A stretch of 37,724 nucleotides of DNA from Clostridia bacterium (GCA_009929525.1 SAAH01000029.1:1-37724); one strand, 5' to 3'. Numbered from the stretch's first letter, positions 15,449 to 23,506 are shown. A program made the numbers and translations. The notes: generated by a model not told the origin, from the letters alone.

Positions 15449-16672
15449 TCACCTGTTTGAGGCATCATTTACGATTGCGATCTTCAGACCCTTCATAGCC
15501 AGATTCGTCTTCAGTGCTTCATTTATATCCTCAAGAGCGAACTTATGAGTGATCAGTTTTTCCATTGGAAGTTCGATACCTTTTGCTCTTTTCAGGAAAT
15601 CAAATGTTGTCGCATAATCTCTCAGTGTATATACCCAGGAACCTACCATGGTAAGCTCTTTGGAACAAATATCAAAATGAGGATTGATCGTTGCATCACC
15701 GCCATTGATAAAGAATCCAAGTTCACAAAGGCCTCCGCCGTTACGGATGAACTTGTAGATATTTGCATGGGCCACAGGTGAACCTGTGCACTGGAATCCA
15801 AAGTCAGCCGGATGTCCTCCAAAGCTTGCCTCTACTGCTCCTGCCAAAGCTTCGATTCCTTTATATTCCATAAAACTTACTGTCTTTGATGCACCCATCT
15901 CTTTTGCAAACTGAAGACGCATATCATTGCCGTCAACTGCTGTGATATTTTCGATTCCCATCGTTCTCAAAACTGCGATGCAGATAAGACCGATCGGTCC
16001 GCATCCCTGTACCACTACGCGGCTGTTGAATCGAAGGATCCCTGTTGTTTTTGCTCTCTCTACCGCATGGATAAGAACTGCACACGGCTCGATCAGGATA
16101 CGGGAATCAAGATCCAGATCACTTACGTTAAATACCGTGGATCCGCCCCTGATCAGTATGTAATCTGAAAACCATCCATTCAGATGGATATCATCATCCG
16201 GAAGAAGTCCGTATACATCCGCACCACCAACATTTTGTTTGTTCAGGTCGTACATCGTGATATCCGGATTATCCTTGAAGATCATACAGGTCACTACTTT
16301 ATCTCCAAGTTTTAAATCTTTTCCTGCTGAGTCTTTCTTGACATTTTGTCCCATCTTGATGATCTCGCCAGTTCCCTCGTGTCCGAGTGCGACCGGGATA
16401 AGTCCAAAGGGATCTCTCTTGAATTCGTGGGCATCTGTACCGCATACTCCACAGCCTTCCACTCTCACCAGGATATCATCGTCTCCAACTGCCGGCATAG
16501 GAAATTCTTTTACTTCAAAGTTCTCAAGGCTTGTCAGCATCGCAACATGTGCCTTTTGAGGAATGCTTCCTGCTGCTGCCCCTGAAGATTGTGCCGGAGC
16601 CGAAGCTGTCTGACCTGTCATCCCGGCCAATACCTGTTTTACTATTTCTTCAATATTTACATTAACGTCCAT
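15449..16672 (-). CDS. Zinc-dependent alcohol dehydrogenase, BMC-targeted
   Basis: About 407 aa from the ATG of MDVNVNIEEIVKQVLAGM, with GGAGG seven bases upstream. Residues 1-18 form an encapsulation-peptide helix. A Ser/Ala/Gly-rich linker (about 20-40) leads into a medium-chain dehydrogenase: catalytic zinc region VEGCGVCGTDAHEF and ALGHEGTGEI, and an NAD-binding loop VVQGCGPIGLICIAV. The four-Cys structural zinc loop of classical ADH is not evident. It most likely reduces propionaldehyde to propanol (or lactaldehyde to propanediol), regenerating NAD inside the shell. It takes the place of the iron-type PduQ used by enteric pdu operons. Confidence 0.92.
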   Translation of the reverse strand: MDVNVNIEEIVKQVLAGMTGQTASAPAQSSGAAAGSIPQKAHVAMLTSLENFEVKEFPMPAVGDDDILVRVEGCGVCGTDAHEFKRDPFGLIPVALGHEGTGEIIKMGQNVKKDSAGKDLKLGDKVVTCMIFKDNPDITMYDLNKQNVGGADVYGLLPDDDIHLNGWFSDYILIRGGSTVFNVSDLDLDSRILIEPCAVLIHAVERAKTTGILRFNSRVVVQGCGPIGLICIAVLRTMGIENITAVDGNDMRLQFAKEMGASKTVSFMEYKGIEALAGAVEASFGGHPADFGFQCTGSPVAHANIYKFIRNGGGLCELGFFINGGDATINPHFDICSKELTMVGSWVYTLRDYATTFDFLKRAKGIELPMEKLITHKFALEDINEALKTNLAMKGLKIAIVNDASNR

Positions 16673-16747
16673 GTTGTTTCCTCCCACCTGATGTCATTGT
16701 AATAAAATGCTCAGGCCATTAATCGTCTTCACAAACCGGTGTCATAT

Positions 16748-18136
16748 TTAGCGGATGCATAAGCTGTCCGACATTACACATCTTCTTCTTTTTGTAAATG
16801 TACTCGCACTTGTAAGTCCTTCTCCTGTACGGCTCGCGATCGTAAATGTGCAATAGCCCTCACCGCCAAATCCCAGTGCTGCGTAGGACGGTGCATTTTT
16901 CACAAGAATTGCTGTATCGATCGCTTTTGCATACTTTGTTATATTATCAATATTTTTTGAATGGATATGAGCGGAATGACGATTGCCCTGCTCCAGCCAT
17001 ACTGCCTGTTCTACTGCATCATCAAAATCTTTTGCTCTTACCACACCAAGGATCGGCATCATAAGTTCTTTTGCGATCAGCGGATGTTCCTTCGGTCCTT
17101 CAAATGTGATGCATCGGATATTGCTCGGCACATTCACGCCTATCATCGATAAAAGCGTTTTTGCATCTCTTCCAACACATTTTCTGTTCAGACGCCCTCC
17201 TGCAAGTACTACTGCGGTGAGTGCATCCTGCTCTTCTTTTGACGCAAGATAGCATCCCTGCTCTGTTACCATATAATGAATAAGTTCATCCACCACCGGT
17301 GAAACTGCTACGATTTCCTTCTCTGCGATACACGGCAGATTGTTGTCAAATACACAGCCATTTACGATATCCTGCGCTGCCTTTTTGATATCTGCTGTCT
17401 CATCGACCAGTGCCGGCGGATTGCCCGCGCCTGCTCCGATCCCTCTTTTCCCAGAGGAAAGCACTGCTGTTACCACCCCCGGACCACCGGTAGCTGCGAT
17501 CAGCGGGATATCTTTGTGTTTCATCATGATGTTACTGGTATCCAGTGTTGGTTTTTCTACGGTACATGCGATATTATCCGGTCCGCCGCCCTCAAGGGAT
17601 GCCTCATTAAGAAGATTGATGGCGAAAATGGATGTCTTCATCGCTGCCGGATGGGGATTAAATACTACGGTATTTCCTCCTGCCAGCATCCCGATGGTGT
17701 TGCAAAGGATCGTCTCACTTGGATTGGTACATGGTGTTATCGCCCCAATGACTCCAAAAGGTCCCATCTCTATCAATGTAAGCCCTCGGTCGCCTGACCA
17801 CGCGGTCGTCGTGATATCCTCTGTGCCCGGTGTTTTTTCAGCCACCAGACGATGTTTCAAAATTTTGTCTCCTACATTTCCCATTCCAGTCTCTTCCACG
17901 CCCATTCTTGCCATGGTCTCTGCATTTTCACAGATTTTTTTTCTGATGATGGAAATGATCTTTTCTCTCTGGTCCATGGACATCTTTTTCACGATCTTCT
18001 CTGCTGATTTTGCGGCCTCGATCGCCTCATTCATATCTTTGAAGATGCCGTGTTTTCCGCTTGGTGCTTCCTGGATCTGCATCCTTGCAAGCACCTCCTG
18101 AACGATATCCTGTACCATATTTTCATTCATTGGCAC
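16748..18136 (-). CDS. pduP: CoA-acylating propionaldehyde dehydrogenase PduP
   Basis: 462 aa, the usual PduP length. The GTG at 18136 has GGGAGG at good spacing (an ATG two codons on is an alternative). Residues 3-19 (MNENMVQDIVQEVLARM) are a classical encapsulation peptide, followed by a linker and the aldehyde dehydrogenase core. Landmarks are TPCTNPSETILCNTIGML, ATGGPGVV, GAGNPPALVDETADI and the catalytic Cys in FDNNLPCIAEKE. It oxidises propionaldehyde with CoA and NAD to propionyl-CoA. It follows the aldolase in the core BMC operon. C-terminal residues ...TKRRRCVMSD are typical of the family. Confidence 0.96.
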   Translation of the reverse strand: MPMNENMVQDIVQEVLARMQIQEAPSGKHGIFKDMNEAIEAAKSAEKIVKKMSMDQREKIISIIRKKICENAETMARMGVEETGMGNVGDKILKHRLVAEKTPGTEDITTTAWSGDRGLTLIEMGPFGVIGAITPCTNPSETILCNTIGMLAGGNTVVFNPHPAAMKTSIFAINLLNEASLEGGGPDNIACTVEKPTLDTSNIMMKHKDIPLIAATGGPGVVTAVLSSGKRGIGAGAGNPPALVDETADIKKAAQDIVNGCVFDNNLPCIAEKEIVAVSPVVDELIHYMVTEQGCYLASKEEQDALTAVVLAGGRLNRKCVGRDAKTLLSMIGVNVPSNIRCITFEGPKEHPLIAKELMMPILGVVRAKDFDDAVEQAVWLEQGNRHSAHIHSKNIDNITKYAKAIDTAILVKNAPSYAALGFGGEGYCTFTIASRTGEGLTSASTFTKRRRCVMSDSLCIR

Positions 18137-18164
18137 GAGAATTACCTCCCTTTTTGGAAACTGT

Positions 18165-18962
18165 CTATTTCATTCCCAGCTGTTCCATAACTTTTCTTGT
18201 GATCTCTGCAACTATTTCCTGATTGTTTGGCTGTGACTCACAAATGTTTGAACCTCTGCAGTTATGGCAGTTTAAGTTCTTGCTGTTTTGACATACTTCC
18301 AATGGATGTTTTCCCGGAAGTCCCATTTTCTTTCTGATCTCATACAGTTTCTTGATCTGCTCCTGATCAAATTCCTTTGGTCCTCCGAGCATTCTGGATT
18401 TGTAAAGGAGTTCTGCATAGAACTCTACAGATTCCATCTTCAGATATGCGGATAAAAGATCCGTAGACCAGGTCAATGCACCATGATTTTCAAGAAGGAC
18501 TGCATCAAAATACGGCAGATATTTCTCCAGGTTATCTGGAATCTCTGCTGTAGACGGAGTACCATATTCCGCTATCGGAACGCATCCAAGAGCGATAACT
18601 GCTTCCGGCATGATCGGCTGATTCAGCGGAAGTCCTGCGATTGCAAAACTTGTAGCAAATGTTGGATGTGCATGAACAACTGCGCCTACATCCGGACGTT
18701 TATCATATACACGCAAGTGCATCTTTACTTCTGAAGATGGACGAAAGCCTGCATTTGCCTGGATCACTTCACCTTTTCGATTTACTTTACAGATATATTC
18801 GGGTGTCATGAATCCTTTTGATACACCTGTTGGTGTGCAAAGGATCTCGTCTTCATTCAGTTTTACTGAAAAGTTTCCATCATTAGCTGCTACCATGTTG
18901 CGGTTGTAAACTCTTCGTCCAATGTCACACATCAGTTTCTTAATTTCGAATTCATTCATCAT
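18165..18962 (-). CDS. fucA: Class II aldolase (fuculose/rhamnulose-1-phosphate), C-terminally BMC-targeted
   Basis: 265 aa with GGAGG before the ATG. The catalytic domain (about 1-215) has the class II aldolase zinc site: the Glu in SSEVKMHLRVY, the two His of AVVHAHPTFATSF, and the His of LLENHGALTW. After it comes a linker with four Cys (C-x7-C-x2-C-x5-C), then a C-terminal helix IVAEITRKVMEQLGMK of encapsulation-peptide type. A BMC-targeted class II aldolase is the mark of fucose/rhamnose BMC loci (GRM5-like). It splits fuculose-1-phosphate (and probably rhamnulose-1-phosphate) to DHAP and lactaldehyde. It heads the core operon behind a strong promoter at 19011-19039. Confidence 0.95.
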   Translation of the reverse strand: MMNEFEIKKLMCDIGRRVYNRNMVAANDGNFSVKLNEDEILCTPTGVSKGFMTPEYICKVNRKGEVIQANAGFRPSSEVKMHLRVYDKRPDVGAVVHAHPTFATSFAIAGLPLNQPIMPEAVIALGCVPIAEYGTPSTAEIPDNLEKYLPYFDAVLLENHGALTWSTDLLSAYLKMESVEFYAELLYKSRMLGGPKEFDQEQIKKLYEIRKKMGLPGKHPLEVCQNSKNLNCHNCRGSNICESQPNNQEIVAEITRKVMEQLGMK

Positions 18963-19010
18963 TGTTCTTTTCCTCCCGAAATAATTTGATTTTTGTTGGT
19001 TTCTGTTGCC

Positions 19011-19039
19011 ATTATACCTCGCTATTCCGAGTTAGTCAA
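19011..19039 (-). promoter_or_regulatory. Promoter of the aldolase/BMC core operon
   Basis: On the minus strand TTGACT (19039-19034) and TATAAT (19016-19011) are separated by exactly 17 bases. The TATAAT lies 49 bases upstream of the aldolase ATG. The two boxes and the spacing are the same as in the glycyl-radical promoter at 23395-23423. Confidence 0.8.
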
Positions 19040-19047
19040 CTGAAATC

Positions 19048-19096
19048 GTGGTTTTTTGTGGTTTTTATAAGTTGTTTTATGTGGTTTTGTGTTTTT
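19048..19096 (-). promoter_or_regulatory. Repeated ACCAC motif upstream of the aldolase promoter
   Basis: Three copies of a (A)AAACCAC core on the minus strand (GTGG on plus at 19048, 19058 and 19081), 9, 19 and 42 bases upstream of the -35 box. The outermost copy reads AAAACCACATAAAA and covers the end of the pduV gene. The position suggests activator sites. Confidence 0.6.
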
Positions 19097-19547
19097 CTTC
19101 ATTCCAAGGCAATACATCGCCTTCCTCACTGAGATAATCCAGAATATCTCCCACGCCTTCCTGGTTCCTTGAATTTACAAAAAATATCTTTTTGCACCCT
19201 GCAAGTTTGAGCCATCGCTGTGCCCGTTTGGCATCTGCTTTTGGATGATCGATCTTCGTTACGATCCCAACCACCTCCCGGTTTGCCATCGCTGCACAGC
19301 ATGGCGGGAACAGGCAAAAGGGTTCTGTAGCCGAGATCAAAAGTCCCACCACATCAGCTTCATAGGTATAAAGAGCAAGAGCATGTCCAAGCCCCTTTGT
19401 CTGAGCATATTCTCCCGGTGTATCTATGATCACATCGAAGTTGTTGACATACTGTGTTTTGTGATATTCTATTTTCTGGCCTTTCAAGGCCTGCGTCAAA
19501 GTAGTTTTTCCAGCTTCACTGCGTCCTACCAGGACTATTTTCTTCAT
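19077..19547 (-). CDS. pduV: PduV/EutP-like small GTPase
   Basis: 156 aa with the G-domain motifs in order: P-loop GRSEAGKTTL (8-17), switch/G3 DTPGEY (about 42-47), and TKIDHPKAD (about 97) as the G4 motif. It is the usual PduV/EutP size. Salmonella PduV is reported to associate with the shell surface; the exact role is unknown. Here the stop codon lies within the AAAACCACATAAAA regulatory repeat, so the last four codons (HKTT) are part of a probable operator. It is the last gene of the glycyl-radical operon. Confidence 0.92.
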   Translation of the reverse strand: MKKIVLVGRSEAGKTTLTQALKGQKIEYHKTQYVNNFDVIIDTPGEYAQTKGLGHALALYTYEADVVGLLISATEPFCLFPPCCAAMANREVVGIVTKIDHPKADAKRAQRWLKLAGCKKIFFVNSRNQEGVGDILDYLSEEGDVLPWNEEKHKTT

Positions 19548-19583
19548 CTGCAGTTCCTTTCCTTCATTGATATCCGTCTGCTT

Positions 19584-19961
19584 TTATGTCCTGGTGATCG
19601 GGCATACCGTAAAACGCAGTTTTTCTTCCACATATTCCAGTATTGCCTCCACCGAAGCTTCCACCTCTGATACCGTCCCGGTGATGATCAGACTTCCTGA
19701 GAATCTGTCCACAAACCCCAGTTCTATCGCCGCCGCTTTCAGTGCGATATCACCCATGATGATCGCTGTCTCTGCCGGGCTCACGGTAAGGATCCCGATC
19801 GCAGATTTTGTATAATCCACGGATGGATCAAGTCCCAGTTTTTCATACAATATCTTGTCAGGGTTGGCGATGATATGTGCCAGAGTGATCTGTTTTCCCG
19901 GAACCAGTTCCTGTACGATCCTCTGCTTCGTCTCCTCCGACATCTGGTCTGTATATCCCAT
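19584..19961 (-). CDS. pduU: Circularly permuted BMC-H shell protein PduU/EutS
   Basis: 125 aa starting MGYTDQMSEETKQRIVQELVPGKQITLAHIIANP, with AGGAGG six bases before the ATG. The order of secondary structure matches the permuted PduU/EutS type: the N-terminal beta-barrel strand region (EFVPGKQ-like) precedes the BMC core AIGILTVSPAETAIIMGDIALKAAAIELGFVDRFSGSLIITG. The ribosome site overlaps the last codons of the activase gene, so its translation was probably coupled to the now frameshifted activase. Confidence 0.95.
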   Translation of the reverse strand: MGYTDQMSEETKQRIVQELVPGKQITLAHIIANPDKILYEKLGLDPSVDYTKSAIGILTVSPAETAIIMGDIALKAAAIELGFVDRFSGSLIITGTVSEVEASVEAILEYVEEKLRFTVCPITRT

Positions 19962-19963
19962 CT

Positions 19964-20763
19964 TCAGCCTCCTATCTGACAATCCAGATCCGATACCATC
20001 CGGACCGCCTGTGCCAGTTCTTCCATCTCTTCATTGGATGGAGGTATGAGCTCCTCCAACTCGTATTTTCTTCCAAGCCCTTCGTATTTGTCCTGACCCA
20101 ATCTGTGGTAGGCAAGAAGGTGGATCTTCCTGACCCCCTGAAGCTGCCCGGCAAATACTGCTATATCCTGGATTTCTTTTTTGGTACAGTTAAACGTTGG
20201 TATCACCGGTACCCGGATGACAAGATCTGTCATGCCTGCAGCTGCGATACGCTTTGCATTTTCCAGCATCAGTTCATTAGACCGCCCGGTAAACCGCTGA
20301 TGCTTCTCCGGATCCATATGTTTGATATCCATAAGGTATGTATCCAGATATGGTAGAATCGACACTATCGTCTCAAATGGTGCGCACCCCATACTCTCAA
20401 GAGCTGTGTTGATCCAGCTTCCTTCGCTGTTTTTAATAATGCCCTGGCAAATTCCGATTGACACAGACTTTCTCCGCCTGACAGTGTCAAGCCTCCGCCT
20501 GATCGATAATAGTATGGCCTGTCCTTTTCTACCGTCTCCATGACTTCTTCCACTGTCACATCACGCCCGATGATTTGTTCCTTTCCATGGACCATCATCG
20601 TCTGCACTTGATACTCCTGTGATTCCGGATTGCAGCACCATTTGCACCGAAGGACACATCCCTTTAAAAATACAATCGTGCGGATCCCCGGTCCATCATG
20701 GATAGAAAACCGCTGGATATCAAATATTCTGCCTTTGATTTTTCCATCTGTTTCATTATTCAT
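19964..20763 (-). pseudogene. Glycyl-radical enzyme activase, frameshifted
   Basis: A radical-SAM activating enzyme in two frames. The first part (20763 to the stop at 20365) has IQRFSIHDGPGIRT, the Fe-S motif KGCVLRCKWCCNPES (C-x3-C-x2-C) and RSGGGLTLSGGE. After ...LLKTAKEAG it leaves the family sequence. The second frame picks up exactly with INTALESMGC and runs through DTYLMDIKHMD, RVPVIPTFNCT and IHLLAYHRLGQDKYEGLGRKYEL to the stop at 19964. The join is at GGATC (about 20413-20415), where one lost base (GGAATC to GGATC) explains it. Rejoined, it is about 266 aa, lacking the extra ferredoxin domain of longer activases. It would generate the glycine radical of the preceding enzyme. The second half shows no decay, so the lesion is recent, or is a sequencing or assembly error. 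Confidence 0.88.
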
Positions 20764-20815
20764 TAGTATCCCTCTGCATCTGCTTTCTATATTTGGATCA
20801 TTTCATTTGCTCATC

Positions 20816-23341
20816 TTAGAGTCCCTGTTCAGTCCGATGAATGATATCATCCTGCAGCGACCGGGATAACGTTGTAAATAAGGCACTGTAGCCTGCAACC
20901 CTCACCACCAGATGTTTATAATCCTCAGGATGCTCCTGCGCATCCAAAAGCGTCTCGCGACTCACCACATTGAACTGCATGTGGCTGCCTTTTTGATCAA
21001 AATAAGACCTGACAAGAGCTGTGAATTTTTCCAGTCCCTCCCTGCCGCTAAGCGCTGACGGATGAAACTTCTGGTTGAATAAGGTACCGTTGGATGCTAT
21101 AAAATGATCCAGTTTCGCTACCGAATTCGCTGCTGCGGTCGGTCCATTCACATCTTTGCCTGCCGAAGGTGAAACACCATCTGCAACAGGTGTATGAGCC
21201 AGCCTTCCATCCGGAGTGGCTCCCGTCTGTGCCCCCAGTGGAACATTGGCAGATACAGGATAAAGACCTGCCTGGAACTGCCCTCCTCTTGGGTTTTTAT
21301 ATCTCTCTAAAGGTCTGGTATAGGTATATGCCACATCTCTGGCAAACATATCCACCTCTGGAACATCATTGCCAAACTTTGGAATCTCTTCGATCAGCTG
21401 CCATATCTCCTGATATCTTTTCTTTTTCTCAGGTGCAGGCTCCATTGTCAGGATATTGGTCACCAGCTGGGTAATCTGCTCTTTCGTCAGATTTTCCCCT
21501 TGAAGCTCCAACTGTTTTATTGCCGTGCGCACCACTTCTGCCGCTGTGATGCCATCAAGCCCCTGACCAAAGTTCCATTCCATTGCTTCTTTATATTCCT
21601 GCAGCGTAACCTTTCGCTCCTCATATACTAATTTTCTCACAGCGTAAAGAGAATCTGCCATATTCGCCACACCAAATCCCTGTGGTCCGGTAAAGTTATA
21701 AACTGCCCCGCCTTCCTGTACAGACTTTCCTCTCTTTATACAATCATCGACCATGCAGGAAAGAAATGGCAGCGGACATCTCTCTGCGTGAGCCACATCA
21801 ATGGCATTATCCGCATTTACCAAAAGTCTGATACAGTACCCCATCTGTTTTTTGTATGCATCATAGAACTTTTCAAAGGTATCCATGTTTTCCACTTCGC
21901 CTGTCTGACGGCCAACCTGCACTCCCTGATCTTTCCCATTGGAAAATACCAGTTCCAGCGGCCGACACATATTGAAGAATGCCGCATCATGCCAGCCTTC
22001 TGTCTTTCCTGCTTTCTGAGGCTCCACACATCCGATAATGTTATACTCTCTTGCATCCTGAAGACTAAGTCCCCTGCTTACAAGAGAAGGAATGATAACC
22101 TCATCGTTATAATATGCCGGCTGTCCAAGCCCCGTTCTTGTAAGTTCTGCCGCACGGATCAAAAACTCATGCGGTGTCTGATTCCATACCCTCACACTGA
22201 AAGACGGCTGCGGGAGATGAACGTGCATGGATGCCTGGATGCACATAAATGAAAGATCATTGGTCACATCTTCCCCATCTGCATTTTGTCCGCCTGCAAT
22301 TAAATTCTGAAACAAACTATACCCGGCAAAGCCCTTTGCCGACTCTGCATCCCTGCATTTGTTCAAGTCATTCAGTTTCACCCATACACAATCCATAAGT
22401 TCCTGAGCAAATTCCCGGCTAATCTTATTTGCATCCATATCCTTCTTATAATAAGGAAACATATATTGATCGAATCTTCCCGGTGATATGGAATGTCCGC
22501 TGGATTCCACCTGCAAAAGCTGCTGTACAAACCAAAAAGATTGGCAGGCTTCCCAGAATCCATCCGCTCCGTACTCTGGAATCCTGCTGCAATTTTCTGC
22601 AATTTGTTTTAACTCTTTTTGCCTTACCGGATCAGTACATCGTTCTGCCATTTCACCTGCCAGCTTCGCATATCTCCCTGCATACCTTATCACCGCTTCG
22701 CAGCTTATCTTAACTGCATTCAGAAAATGAGTCCTCCTCGCATGATCCGGACTGGCCACACAGATTTTTTCAAGCTCCTGATCCACCTGTGCAATGATTC
22801 CCCGATAACCGATCGCCAAAATTTTCTCATACTGTACCGTCACATGTCCCACACCATTATAAAAGTAATTTCCCGGTGTAAATATATTATGCCCGATTGC
22901 TGTGATCGCCTCTGGTGCCATATAGGAAGTGGCCAATTCGCTGGTAGTCTTCCCCTTCCAATACTTATGCACCTTCCGGAGTTCTTCCTTCGTCTGGTCT
23001 GCAATATAAAATGGATCAGCTTCCCTTGTCTCCACAGTATCAAACTCTGCCTCCAGCCATTCGTAAGAAAATTCCGGATAGGTCTGACATCCTCTCGGTG
23101 CCACCGTTGTACTTCCCACGATCAATTCATCTTCTCTGATCACGATAGGAATACCATCCAGAATATGCGCAAATGCCTTCGCCCTTCTGGTGATCATAGG
23201 TTCGCCCTCTGTCTGTTCATAAGATTCTGTAAGCAATATCGCTCTTGCAGATTCTATCACCGGCATTTTCTCAAACAAATGATCGATCAGCCGAGGAATT
23301 CTGGGAGATTTTGCAATCTCACCTGTTTCAAATCGTTTCAT
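20816..23341 (-). CDS. Glycyl-radical propanediol dehydratase (B12-independent)
   Basis: 841 aa from the ATG of MKRFETGEIAKSPRIPRL (AAAGGAG close upstream; an in-frame ATG seven codons earlier is less likely). It is a pyruvate formate-lyase-like barrel. The thiyl site is NIIGCVEPQKAGKTEGWHD (Cys about 438, Glu two residues on), and the radical loop is RVAGYSALFTTL (Gly about 817). The His-Ser pair in ESSGHSISPGRFDQY marks the diol/glycerol dehydratase group, not choline lyase. It dehydrates 1,2-propanediol to propionaldehyde without cobalamin, in anaerobic conditions. There is no N-terminal encapsulation peptide; the protein begins directly with the family core. It heads an operon with its activase, pduU and pduV, behind the promoter at 23395-23423. 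It duplicates the function of PduCDE. Confidence 0.95.
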   Translation of the reverse strand: MKRFETGEIAKSPRIPRLIDHLFEKMPVIESARAILLTESYEQTEGEPMITRRAKAFAHILDGIPIVIREDELIVGSTTVAPRGCQTYPEFSYEWLEAEFDTVETREADPFYIADQTKEELRKVHKYWKGKTTSELATSYMAPEAITAIGHNIFTPGNYFYNGVGHVTVQYEKILAIGYRGIIAQVDQELEKICVASPDHARRTHFLNAVKISCEAVIRYAGRYAKLAGEMAERCTDPVRQKELKQIAENCSRIPEYGADGFWEACQSFWFVQQLLQVESSGHSISPGRFDQYMFPYYKKDMDANKISREFAQELMDCVWVKLNDLNKCRDAESAKGFAGYSLFQNLIAGGQNADGEDVTNDLSFMCIQASMHVHLPQPSFSVRVWNQTPHEFLIRAAELTRTGLGQPAYYNDEVIIPSLVSRGLSLQDAREYNIIGCVEPQKAGKTEGWHDAAFFNMCRPLELVFSNGKDQGVQVGRQTGEVENMDTFEKFYDAYKKQMGYCIRLLVNADNAIDVAHAERCPLPFLSCMVDDCIKRGKSVQEGGAVYNFTGPQGFGVANMADSLYAVRKLVYEERKVTLQEYKEAMEWNFGQGLDGITAAEVVRTAIKQLELQGENLTKEQITQLVTNILTMEPAPEKKKRYQEIWQLIEEIPKFGNDVPEVDMFARDVAYTYTRPLERYKNPRGGQFQAGLYPVSANVPLGAQTGATPDGRLAHTPVADGVSPSAGKDVNGPTAAANSVAKLDHFIASNGTLFNQKFHPSALSGREGLEKFTALVRSYFDQKGSHMQFNVVSRETLLDAQEHPEDYKHLVVRVAGYSALFTTLSRSLQDDIIHRTEQGL

Positions 23342-23394
23342 AATACTCCTTTCATCCGTCATCTCTCTTGTTGTCCCAGTGTATCTTTATGTTG

Positions 23395-23423
23395 ATTATA
23401 CCCTTCCCTTTCTCAAAAGTCAA
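23395..23423 (-). promoter_or_regulatory. Promoter of the glycyl-radical operon
   Basis: On the minus strand TTGACT (23423-23418), a 17-base spacer and TATAAT (23400-23395), 54 bases upstream of the enzyme's ATG. The hexamers and spacing are identical to those of the aldolase promoter at 19011-19039. Confidence 0.8.
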
Positions 23424-23437
23424 CAAATCCAACACAC

Positions 23438-23501
23438 TTTATGTGGTTTTATGTGAGTTTTCTCCTATTCTTTCTGATTTTAATATGTGGTTTTATGTTT
23501 T
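23438..23501. promoter_or_regulatory. Two copies of the TTTATGTGGTTTTATGT motif
   Basis: Plus-strand copies at 23438-23455 and 23482-23501, with the ATGTGG cores 44 bases apart (about four helical turns). The inner copy is about 20 bases upstream of the glycyl-radical -35 box. The outer copy abuts the -35 box of the divergent PHP gene. The motif is shared with the aldolase promoter region. Confidence 0.65.
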
Positions 23502-23506
23502 TTAGG

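Noticed and set aside
17340-18101. Plus-strand ORF (253 codons) opposite pduP
   Set aside because: Its low-complexity Ser/Pro/Ile composition comes from the reverse complement of pduP.
20405-20464. Programmed ribosomal frameshift in the activase gene
   Set aside because: There is no X-XXY-YYZ slippery heptamer in frame, and slipping at the upstream A-run would replace conserved residues with a non-family stretch.
22619-23395. Plus-strand ORF (258 codons) opposite the glycyl-radical enzyme
   Set aside because: It is a shadow frame with no start signals; the minus-strand gene is complete and conserved.
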